64,000 nt of DNA from Chondrosia reniformis (taxonomy: Eukaryota; Porifera; Demospongiae; Chondrillida; Chondrillidae), in contig OX359193.1 of assembly GCA_947172415.1 (NCBI GenBank), positions 630,501 through 694,500 of the forward strand. The letters run 5' to 3'. Below the pieces are notes generated by a model. It was not told where the DNA came from and searched no databases. It saw only the letters and a list, made by a program, of their open reading frames with translations. The number at the start of each line of letters is the position of its first letter. Position 1 is the stretch's first letter. Below, piece by piece: positions 21,396 through 31,700 of this stretch. The position numbers and the translations under genes are program-made.

Positions 21396-24300
21396 CTACA
21401 TATTATCCATTGAAGAGTCATCTTCAAAAGACTGGGAAATGTTCTCAGCTACCAACCCAGCTGGAGGCTCCTTGACTGGTGTGGTCTGAGTAGGTAAGAC
21501 ATCTTTGTTCTTCTTTTTCGATCTTTGATTCTGAAACCAGTTTTGTATCACTTTGACACTAAAGAGATTAAAAGGACAACGTTTCTAGTATTTTGCAAAA
21601 CAAAGTGATTATAGATTCAAGTCAAAAGAATGCAATCTGCTTTAAATGAGCCACTCAAATGATAGCAGTAACTATAACTACAGTCTCCTAACATCCTTAT
21701 ATGGAATTGTCACTTGGTTGAACAGACATACCATCTCCCAGTGATTATTTCTGTCACAACAGAAACTACATATACGGGATTAATTCATGGATTTGTAATC
21801 TCTTAAAGAGCTAGGTATGCAACTTACTCTAGTCCAGTTGCTTTAGCTAGCTGTAGTTTGGTTTCTTTTGTAGGTCTCGATTGGTGTTCGTACACTTGAG
21901 TCAACTTTTGCAGCTGTGATGATGTCAATGTGGTCCTACCTCCCTTCTTCTTTTTCTCAGAGGGTGTGGTTTGTGTGTCAGGGGGGAGGGGCTCAATAGC
22001 AGGTAAAGAAGATGTTTCACCTGTAAAAGCCAAGAAATATTCATATCCATATATGTACACATGAAAGTGGTCAAGACTACATTGAATAGGGCAGTCATGT
22101 TTTTTTCGCCCATCCCTACTTTAGAGAGTACCACCATAATCTCTAATAGAATAAGCTGAGAGGCCATATATAAGCAACCAAGATCTTTCAGAGGATCAAG
22201 TAAAGATTTCCAATGTTAATTAAAAAACAACTGTCTAACTCAGTGGAAAAGAAGGAGAGGAGAATTATCCTAGTACAGTTTGTATTTTACAGCTATGTCC
22301 ACCTTCAATCATATAGGTTTAGGAAAATGGAGTCTTAGGTCATGCATGTGCACATGCAATACTTTAGGGTAAACTGAGTGACTTCAACAATACAACTAAC
22401 TCCACTTCTGCACTTCTGTTTGGAGTTGCAAGTTTTAGACTCTTGTTACTGATTGTAAGCTACTTACTGGCATTAGAAATATGGTCAGATTATCTTGAAT
22501 AAGCCTGTGTGGCTAGGTTCATCAATCATGATTTAGATTCAAACTATCACTAGCCAAATGAAACAGATTTTCATCCATCTCTGAATGGTATCATATCATT
22601 AACTGTCAACTCACCACAATCATTTTATGAACCTACAATTTAAGAACTGTGTAGCTATATCCTTTGTCATTAATCCCTGCTGAAGGTAGCTGAAATTGCT
22701 ACCGAAACGTTGACTGAAAATCTGTTTCATTTGGCTAGTGATGGTTTGAATCTAAATCATGATGGTCAGATTGTTGTGCAAGCTACGTACTTACTGGTGT
22801 TAGAAATACGGTCAGATTGTTGCGCAAGCTACTTACTGGCATTAGAAATATGGTCAGATTGTTGCGCAAGCTACTTACTGGCATTAGAAATATGGTCAGA
22901 TTGTTGCGCAAGCTACTTACTGGCATTAGAAATATGGTCAGATTGTTGCGCAAGCTACTTACTGGCATTAGAAATATGGTCAGATTGTTGCGCAAGCTAC
23001 TTACTGGCATTAGAAATATGGTCAGATTGTTGCGCAAGCTACTTACTGGCATTAGAAATACGGTCAGATTGTTGCGCAAGCTACTTACTGGCATTAGAAA
23101 TATGGTCAGATTGTTGCACAAGTACTGCTGAGGTTGGAGGTGTTGCATATTGAATGTTCTGTACAGCTTGCACTGATCTGAGGTAATCCGCTTCACAAAC
23201 AAACTTTTCACCCTAAAAAGGCAACAGTGATAGCAAGTGAGAGAGTGAGCAAGAATTTATAGCTAACAGTACTTTAGTAAGAAATAACTATTGATATACA
23301 AAGTAGGTTTGTTGGAGAATGTAACAGTTACATATGGCAAATCTACCATGCATACTGACTGACATGCCAAAATTGGTGAAATTTCCATATAAGAGGTGTC
23401 ACCTATACTAGGTCATACAATAGAGTGCAAGAGCCTTGCTTGAAAGCAAGGTGCATAATAACAACTATAACAGCCTGTGTATGTATAATATACAAGACTA
23501 CATCTTAAAATATATTTGAAAAAAAGGAGTGCACTTTGCGTGCCTGACAATTCAACCATGCATGGTAACTAAGGGAAATACACAGTACAAGGTATGGGTA
23601 CTCTCCACTTGACCATGACATCACCAACTATTCCACTTTACTCAGCCTATTAACAGGCACAAAGATTCATTATCACTTCATTAGAGTAGTCACTACTGGA
23701 AGAATTACTACCACTTGACAGGTATACACACCCTATGAAGCGCACAGACTCATCAAATAAACAGTTGCTTTAAAGTGGTTCAGCTTATGGTATCAACTAT
23801 TTAGAATTTTAAAATTATTTCCTCCACCAAATCAAAAAAGGAGAATTCCCTCTGGTCTAGTTCACCAGATGAAGACACCTTGAAGACCAATATCAGTCAC
23901 TGAAGAAGACCCCCAGGGTCAAAACGTCTGGCAGAAAGAAGAATCTAAAAAATTGTGTCTCTAGACGCTCCCAAAGTCGAAAGATGATCCTTTCCAAAGA
24001 TCACCATACGTTGTTCTAACCTGAACAAGATACATTTGTTCTCCCGTCTCCAACTGTCTCTTGCATACAGAACAAGTAAAACATTTTACGTGATACACTC
24101 CATTAACAGTTTTACGAACAAGATCTTCAGGACACAAACCCTCTTTGCACAGCTGACACTTTGTACCATAAAGTCTACAAGAAGTAACAAATGATCTTAT
24201 AAAGAAGTTCTGATAAAGAAGTTCTGATAAAGGATTAACAAAGAAAGGATATGTAACACATTTCCTTTGCAATTATTATTACAATCAATATTATGATTGA

Positions 24301-24675
24301 CCTATGAATATGAATATGATCAAAGAAAAACATGAAACTCAATTGTAACTGCATACAGAGCTGATTTGATGTGCTAGTTTCTCTTACTCAGTAGCATATA
24401 ACCCAACAAAGTTGGATTTTAACTGAGTAGGTGGATGCATGAATGAAGCACTTCTAAAGGGCAAACCTGAAGAAATCCATTCTACAAAAGAGTTTAAAGT
24501 CTCGAGTATAGCACTTTTCGTTCAGTAGCGACTGACATTCACTACACTTTACGCACTCCACATGCCACGGTTGCCCCAATATTTTAAGAAGATATCGGTC
24601 CTTGATCGATTGTTTACATCCTGTACAGACGTCCTCTGGAATGTCTCTCCCCATCGGTACATTAAAGGCAGCCAT
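21396..24675 (-). CDS. LIM-homeodomain transcription factor (Lhx1/5 or Lhx3/4-like)
   Basis: Five exons: 24675-24467, 24174-24021, 23212-23089, 22020-21828, 21558-21396; 843 nt, 280 residues. LIM domain 1 starts at CTGCKQSIKDRYLL and continues WHVECVKCSEC to FCRMDFF. LIM domain 2 is CQLCKEGLCPEDLV to YHVKCFTCSVC, ending FVCEADY. A linker rich in Ser/Pro follows. The homeodomain runs from KKGGRTTLTSSQLQKL to VIQNWFQNQRSKKKNK; the usual Arg after WFQN is Gln. Only about 37 residues follow the homeodomain, so the C-terminus is short. Animal LIM-homeodomain factors act in the nucleus in cell-type specification. The start chosen is the ATG of MAAFNVPMG; the upstream in-frame codon is TTG. The intron after exon 3 holds a remarkable donor-site minisatellite. 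Confidence 0.92.
22455..23125 (-). repeat. 42-bp minisatellite repeating the exon-3 donor site of the LIM-homeodomain gene
   Basis: About eight adjacent 42-bp units (minus-strand core CTAATGCCAGTAAGTAGC) run from about 22770 to 23110. The unit nearest the exon includes the last 30-odd bases of the exon ending at 23089 and its donor GTAAGT. Another unit, at 22455-22497, is separated by an inverted-repeat insertion. Most units keep an intact GTAAGT. In the exon frame an in-frame TAG lies five bases into each unit's intron part, so only the first donor gives an open product. Confidence 0.9.
22515..22770. mobile_element. Inverted-repeat element inserted in the 42-bp array
   Basis: Arms of about 54 bp face each other: the left arm includes atgatttagattcaaactatc and gccaaatgaaacagatttt, and the right arm aaaatctgtttcatttggc and ttgaatctaaatcatgatgg. 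The centre has a stem ggtagc..gctacc followed by gaaac. It splits one 42-bp unit from the rest, so it was inserted after the array formed. MITE-like, no coding capacity. Confidence 0.7.
23860..24005. mobile_element. Short repeat family C, copy 1
   Basis: Intronic. Contains cactgaagaagacccccaggg and tctagacgctcccaaagtcg, ending gatgatcctttccaaagat. Related copies lie near 34150, 39490, 43850 and 44510; the one at 39490-39655 is a near-perfect hairpin. Confidence 0.55.
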
Positions 24676-24982
24676 TTTCTCAGACCACAAAATGACACGT
24701 GGGTTAAGATAGATAGTCTACCAAAAATCTCGTTGGTCTAAGTATACAAATGGCCATCGATTCGAGTTTTATTGACATTTGTGAATAATTATTGACTCTA
24801 GCCGTAGCTAAGGTACGTACCAGTGGAAGATAATGCATGCTCACTGACCGCGTTTTCTCTCAACTCGTAGTCGGCGTGTCCCGTGCATTGATTGGCTCTG
24901 CCGTTGTCCTGGAAGCGTTTGATCATGAATTTCGAAGTGATACTCTTTTATAAAATTACTGCTACAGAGCATCTGTAAAGTC
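24676..24982. promoter_or_regulatory. Divergent promoter region, LIM-homeodomain / EF-hand gene
   Basis: The 307 bp between the minus-strand LIM-homeodomain start (24675) and the plus-strand EF-hand gene start (24983). Somewhat GC-richer in the middle (near 24850-24910). No TATA box close to either start. No other gene. Confidence 0.45.
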
Positions 24983-26210
24983 ATGGGGTGCTTTGCGAGT
25001 TTCCCCCTTCAGACAAACATATCATTTGTTCCTCCGCGACAGTTTCGTAGTAAGTTGACATCCAACGAATTCGTATAAAACTTAAGTTACATTTGTTGTT
25101 TCGTACAATAGATTTGCAGTTTGTTGATAACGAGTCGTTTTACTATAATGTACAAAAGCCTTATTGGATCAAACTGCAGCAACACAGACTGGCTTTGCTG
25201 GAAAGCAGAAATAAGTTCAAAGGTATGTGTATTGATGTACAAAGTGTTTTTAGCCAAACCACTGTACACCTGCATGACTTGTGGATTCTAATTTTTCGTT
25301 TCAACCTGTGCCATTTATCAAACTAGATTTAGATTATGACAAGGTACGGGAAACGTGGGAAACTTTAACAAGGGAGCAGTTGAAAATGTTAATCATTATT
25401 TACCAAACCATTGATTTGAATCAAGACGGTCTAGTAGACTTCAATGAAATGTGAGTTTAGTTATACGTATACATAAAATTGCTACATTATTATAAATGTT
25501 GTTGTATAGAAATATATTTTGTGATTAATTGTTTATTTTCTAATTAATAAAGGTGTATCATTTTAGATGAGATTGGAGATGATTCCTCAGAAGAAGAACG
25601 ACGAACATATTTCAATCAAATTGATTTAGATAACTCAGAAGGAGTTGATTTTGAGGAATTTTTACAAGTACAATACTTAACCATAATGCATTTATGACAT
25701 TTTTGTGGGCGAATATTTTTACAAATTTCATGGATAGATTACGATTTTTTGGGCAGTATGCAAGGGTAGTTGTAATACAATACTATAGATAATTGATCTC
25801 AATAATAATAATAATAATTCCTATAAAATTAATATTTTCTCCCTTGAAAACTTCCAGGTATTTGGTACATCAAAGTATGTTTGTATGTACTGTATTTACA
25901 TGTTATGACCAATTTGGCCATATTATGTAAGTTTGTACATTGGCAAATAAACTTTATATGAATCAGAATCATTATGAACTAATTTAATTTGAAATAAGTA
26001 TGCGTCTTTGAATTGTTTTTAACATATTTTGATCCTTTCTCTGTCTCTCTTTCTCTCATTAAGCTGATTACTTGTGCTGTTGGAAAAGATGGCCGCAAGT
26101 CATCCTCTATTGGTTTAGAAAAGTTGCTGAATGGACAACAGTATGCCCAATGGCTTAGTAAGGTTCAATCACTGTCCATCAAGGAACAACTACGACATGG
26201 ACTATTTTGA
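24983..26210 (+). CDS. Small two-EF-hand calcium-binding protein
   Basis: Five exons: 24983-25049, 25112-25222, 25327-25450, 25553-25667, 26064-26210; 564 nt, 187 residues. The start MGC could be N-myristoylated at Gly2 and palmitoylated at Cys3 (inference). EF-hand 1 is canonical with loop DLNQDGLVDFNE. EF-hand 2 has loop DLDNSEGVDFEE, with Glu where Gly is usual but acidic ligands kept. The protein ends SIKEQLRHGLF. The N-terminal third contains YNVQKPYWIKLQQHRLALL and the C-terminal part no further known domain. I do not recognise an orthologue. It is divergent from the LIM-homeodomain gene. Confidence 0.85.
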
Positions 26211-26755
26211 TTAAACCTATACAATAATATATACAGCCTTCAAACATACATGCACATGCAGAGATAGTATTTAGTAACCTCAAATCAGTGCTGGATTGTG
26301 AATCCTGTATTTATTAGTATTCACATACATATACATGTATGTATAATGCAGTACATTACATGCACATCTATGAGACAAAGAAACAGGGGAAGGCTGCGAA
26401 CTACATGCATATAAGTACATGCACGTACTTGCTAAGTCTATACGTATATGTACATACAAAAAGTCCAAAGTCCATTGAAACAATTATATGGTATGGCTTC
26501 TTATATGAGAATATTGTCTTTGAATTTGCTTTGCATGTGAAGTGACCTTTATACGGTTCCACTTTATATTGAAAGTGTAATCTAAATATTGCCATATAAG
26601 GGAACAACTGCATGCATGTTTGTAGATAGGAAGTAATGTACACTTTGCAATTTCAGTATAATTATTAAACTGAAATTGCGGACAGGGTACGCAGTTACAT
26701 TATAATCAATGTAAAAAATATTTCAGTTCAGGATTTGTTTAGACACAAAATCCGA
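26211..26755. other. Intergenic between the EF-hand gene and the membrane-protein gene
   Basis: AT-rich with runs of tacatatac-type sequence. No open frame or element I can support. A cag at about 26726 could be an acceptor of a 5' UTR intron of the next gene. Confidence 0.5.
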
Positions 26756-28567
26756 ATGGAATCAAAAGTCACCTTGACTGTGCTTTTTGGCTTTATTTCT
26801 CTCATCGACGGTACCGGTCTCTATGACGGATGCTGTCCAGTTGGATTCGTGAGGAGGAACAACGAATGCGTGTGCGCTGCAGACGCACCGACCTTACACG
26901 TCCTCTCTTGCGACAACACAACTGCACTCATCAAGTCAGGTTACTGGATCGGCTATGTAGACGCGGAGGATTCAACGGAGGAGACTGCATGCGGAAAGGT
27001 TTTATACGCTGGTAGATGTCCCGATGGCCTCTGTGTAGATAAAGAAGAAGAGGGCGTGCGCTTACACAGAAATTCATCTAAAGAAGAAGTGGAGAATATC
27101 CTATGCGGTTCCACGCGCACTGGAATTCTCTGTGGCGATTGTCAAACGGAGTATGGTCCCGGGATTAACTTCTATCTTGCACCCTGCGTAAACTGTTCTG
27201 AAGAAGCGTTTAGTCAGTATGGTGAACTGTTGTGGCTAGGCCTGGAAGTTCTCCCCTTAACGATAATGTTATTGACTTTTCTAGTGTTTGATGTGAATTT
27301 ATTGACTGGTCCCTTCAACTCGTATCTTCTGTATGCACAATTCTTCAGTGCATCCTTCGCTATTAGAAGCGAAGGATTAATATCAATTGAAGATGATGCA
27401 CTCAGCTATATTTTAAGAGGGATTTATATTTTGTTTTTTGGAATTTTTAATTTGCAATTTTTTTCCTTTTTATTCCCTCCTTTTTGCTTATCTTCAAAAG
27501 GAGATAGACTGGACGTGCTGGACATTGTGGTTATCAAAGCTCTCACAAGAGTATACCCTTTCCTAATCATACTACTGTTCATTATCACGCAAACGTGCAT
27601 CAAGCGAAATGGGTGTTGTTTCAGATTGTGGAAATTTACCAATTACTGCAGAAAGTGGAAGATTTGCAATTCCAGATCCAGTTGTATTCATGGCCTCGCC
27701 ACATTCTACATCCTCACCTATCCGAGATTTCTGACCTATTGTGGTGTTCTATTCAGCCAAATTGTTCTCCGTTCACCTCAAGCCCCTGATTTGTCAGTAG
27801 TAAAAATAAAAGGAACTGTCATATTTTTTCAAGACCTGAAACATATATTATACTGCATCTTGCTCCTGGTGATTCTAGTAGTTCTAATTGTTCCTCCTAC
27901 TGTACTACTAATAGTGTATCCTGCTGTATCCATACTTAAAGGAAAACTCTTAAATTGCAGGTACAAAAGCATTCAAAAAATCACAGGTTTCAAAATTTTC
28001 GATATTTTCTCAAAGCCATGGATTAGGCACACTGCAGATCTCTTTCAGGGATGCTACAAACACAATTACAAATTCTTTGCTGCCTTTTTGTTGCTAGCAA
28101 GGATTGCCATGGTGATGGCCTTGAGTTTAACATCTACTAAAGAAGACGGCTACCTGGCCTTGGCAATTATAAGTCTCTTTGTACTCATGGTCCAAAGCTG
28201 GTGTCAGCCGAATGAAACACCTTGGATAAATAATATTGATACTTTTATTTACACTCACCTAGTGGTGGTCAATGTAGTAGCCCTGTACAGCCTGGATGTC
28301 AGCCTTGCTAATGGAGTGTCTCAAGCCCTCATTACACTACTTCTATTACCTGCTGTATACCTTGTAGCATACATTTCCAATAAGGCAAGGAAGGTAGCAG
28401 TCAAAAGTTACAAAACGTGGAGACTGAAGGATAGAAAGGCCAATTCTAGAATGCAGACTTTGGGAGATTCCCTTTTGCAAGAAGAGGGGATTGAGCCCAG
28501 ACACCAACATCTCCTATCAGTAGCACCCAGCTACCTGGACACATGGAGTACAGAGTCGGAGGCTTAA
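26756..28567 (+). CDS. Intronless Cys-rich multi-pass membrane protein
   Basis: One exon, 603 residues from the ATG at 26756; codons upstream lack an ATG. A signal peptide (TLTVLFGFISLIDG) is followed by an extracellular Cys-rich domain of about 150 residues, with CCPVGF, then the motif CGSTRTGILCGDCQ and PCVNC. This CG..RxGxLCGxC pattern is found in many invertebrate receptor-like proteins. Some eight hydrophobic segments follow (for example LPLTIMLLTFLVFDV, YPFLIILLFIITQT, CILLLVILVVLIVPP, LALAIISLFVLMVQ). The tail of about 70 residues is cytosolic and basic. It has no recognised catalytic motif; a sensory or adhesion receptor role is inference. The single exon among intron-rich neighbours suggests retroposition or a lineage-expanded intronless family. 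Confidence 0.8.
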   Translation: MESKVTLTVLFGFISLIDGTGLYDGCCPVGFVRRNNECVCAADAPTLHVLSCDNTTALIKSGYWIGYVDAEDSTEETACGKVLYAGRCPDGLCVDKEEEGVRLHRNSSKEEVENILCGSTRTGILCGDCQTEYGPGINFYLAPCVNCSEEAFSQYGELLWLGLEVLPLTIMLLTFLVFDVNLLTGPFNSYLLYAQFFSASFAIRSEGLISIEDDALSYILRGIYILFFGIFNLQFFSFLFPPFCLSSKGDRLDVLDIVVIKALTRVYPFLIILLFIITQTCIKRNGCCFRLWKFTNYCRKWKICNSRSSCIHGLATFYILTYPRFLTYCGVLFSQIVLRSPQAPDLSVVKIKGTVIFFQDLKHILYCILLLVILVVLIVPPTVLLIVYPAVSILKGKLLNCRYKSIQKITGFKIFDIFSKPWIRHTADLFQGCYKHNYKFFAAFLLLARIAMVMALSLTSTKEDGYLALAIISLFVLMVQSWCQPNETPWINNIDTFIYTHLVVVNVVALYSLDVSLANGVSQALITLLLLPAVYLVAYISNKARKVAVKSYKTWRLKDRKANSRMQTLGDSLLQEEGIEPRHQHLLSVAPSYLDTWSTESEA

Positions 28568-28747
28568 GAGCTCACATGTATGTATCCTCTATATCTGTAC
28601 ATGGTCAATTAGTTATACATATATATTCAATTAATACATAATATATAAACGATGTAATAATGTCCAAAATCCAAAAATATATTAAATCTCTACTTTCAAA
28701 TTGTATCATAAAACCTATTGTTTATTTTAATGCAGATATAATGACTA

Positions 28748-31700
28748 TTAGTAGAGGTCGGGTAATTCAGGGAATTCCCCCTTTTGTTTGCACTCCCAGT
28801 AGCCTCCTTTATACGCATGTACCATTGTCCCTGAACACTTATCAAATACTTTGTGGAACCAAACTGGAGAATATGAGGCTTCTTCTTCCAACTTTTTTGC
28901 AAGATCCTTGTCTCCACTGGCAAGTGCTTCTGCAGCCTGTCGTTGTTTGGCCTCCCTCACACGTCTCTTTGCTCTCTGCTTCTCTTCTAAACGAAGCTAC
29001 ATGCAACAGAAATAACGAGAATAAGACTTCAACACTAATGCGGTTCATACACCCAGTAGTCTCAGATATCTGACTACAGTTACCAAACTAATTAGGCAAT
29101 GCTCATATGCTTACAGAACTGAGAGTTTAGATTTAATAGACAAGGATAAATTTGGGTCCCAATGCATGCTATATTTCTGGATGCAGAAACCATAAGAGAT
29201 TCCAGTACTACTACATGCACATACATACAAAAAGGTATCCAGTATATTATATAGGTAGTTCAGTATACAATACAGAGATTACAGTATTAATTTCAGAGAG
29301 TACAAAATGGCAATATAGGTGCAGTATTTAATACATATATTTCCATACAGTATTATATATGTGAACACACTGTAGTACCTTTTCAGAATTTGCTTTACTA
29401 AAGTTTTGTATTTCCATATACCTCTGATCAGGTCGAAGTCTAGAGTCAGTTATGGCGATTCCTTCTTCCAGTTCATTTAAAGTGCATGTAAGCTTACAGA
29501 ACCAATATCGCTTGTCGCAACCAGGACTATATACATATAAAAATTAAGAACATACATAAATAACACATTTAGTTGAACTAGCATATACAGGCAACCTGTT
29601 ATGGAAGGTACCATACAAATGTCTTCAACCCAGTCCAGCATAGGAGTGTAAGAATGACAGAACAGATAGATCTCCATTTAAATAAAGGGCTGGCATTGAG
29701 AGACATTTGGTTGCATATAGTGGTTGGGTTATTCTGTGTACAGCTGTAGTCAGTGTGTGTGTAATAGCTCACGGAAAAGCATCTGCCTTCCAAATTACTT
29801 TGGGTGCCTCTGTCTTGGGGGTCTTCCCCGAGGAGTCCGTAACCCTGGCAAACTGCATGTACTCATCCCAGTGACCACTCATTGTGAAGTGAGGTGTTCC
29901 GTGCTTGTCATATACAGTACCAGTTACCTGTATATACATACATACATGTATACATACATACATACATACATACATACATACATACATACATGTATACATA
30001 CATACATACATGTATACATACATACATACATACATACATACATACATACATACATACATACATACATACATACATACATACATACATACATACATACATA
30101 CATACATACATACATACATACATACATACATACATACATACATACATACATACATACATACATACATACATACATACATACATACATACATACATACATA
30201 CATACATACATACATACATACATACATACATACATACATACATACATACATACATACATACATACATACATACATACATACATACATACATACATACATA
30301 CATACATACATACATACATACATACATACATACATACATACATACATACATACATACATACATACATACATACATACATACATACATACATACATACATA
30401 CATACATACATACATACATACATACATACATACATACATACATACATACATACATACATACATACATACATACATACATACATACATACATACATACATA
30501 CATACATACATACATACATACATACATACATACATACATACATACATACATACATACATACATACATACATGTATACATACACACACACAACAGTGTATG
30601 AACATTCTCTAATCTACCTTTCGCTGATTCTCCCTGTTGAAGTACTTGTAAGGTCTCCATTTTAAGGCACACTTATCCCCAGTAGTGTGGTTTATAATCT
30701 CAACATCGCCACTCTGTGAAAAAAGCATAGAGGAAGATGGTAGAAATGGGTCCTTACACTCTTTTTGTTTCTCCTCTTTCTCCCTCCTCTCCCTCTCCTC
30801 TCAACTCCCTCCTCTCCCTCTCCTCTCAACTCCCTCCACTCCCTCTCCTCTCAACTCCCTCCCGTCCTTCTCCCTCTCCTCTCAACTCCCTCCTGTCCTT
30901 CTCCCTCTCCTCTCTACTCCCTCCTCTCCCTCTCCTCTCAACTCTCTCCACTCCCTCCTCTCCCTCTCCTCTCAACTCTCTCCACTCCCTCTCCTCTCAA
31001 CTCCTCTCCTCTCAACTCCCTCCCATTACCTGGTCAACCCAGAGCTTTCCAACAATGATATTGTAGATTGTGGAGTCCGTTCTTCCCCAAGTGTAATGAT
31101 CTCCGCTCTTGTGAAACATAACATGACAGATACCAATGGGGTGGACAGAGAGGTAGGCTCCTCTAAACTTGCTGGTCATTGTGAAGTCTTGCCAGAGAGT
31201 CCACTCCTTGTGCTCTGCATGCATAGCGCAAGCTGGAGGATGATGGCTGACCTGGAGAGAAGGAAAGACAAGCTTCATACTGAAAGTCCCCTTTAAAATG
31301 CCATCAGTGAGCTCATTAACCAATCAAATTGATCAATGGATCAACCTTATGTGTTATGTAGGTAAACAGAGTGACTGTCTGTAATATTTTCCACCTAAGT
31401 GAGCCCTTTGAAATGAAACTAAAAAACAGCTTCCAAGATTTGCTACACTGGGTGTGCGGTAGTAAAATTGCAGTGGTCATGGATGCCTCACACACAAGTA
31501 GAAACACACATAAAACTTCTCCCAGATACTGTATTTACTAGATACTGTATTTACTAGATAACTGGAATGAATCTATCAACTCCTATCCACTGTAGGACAT
31601 GTACTAATCATTGTACGTACGTAGGTAGTCGTGTATCACACTTGGATCCACTATTAGATTATCAGACCAGTAATCACTTACAGTGGACACAAATGAAGAT

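Noticed and set aside
22710..23211. Repeat-protein genes of 100-147 residues with SYLLALEIW or NNLTIFLMPV repeats
   Set aside because: Products of the 42-bp intronic array; unit length is divisible by three, so most frames stay open.
29724..30672. Open frames of 220-310 codons on both strands (Ile-His-Thr-Tyr and Met-Tyr-Val-Cys repeats)
   Set aside because: They are translations of a (TACA)n microsatellite inside an OSBP intron, open on both strands only because the repeat lacks stops.
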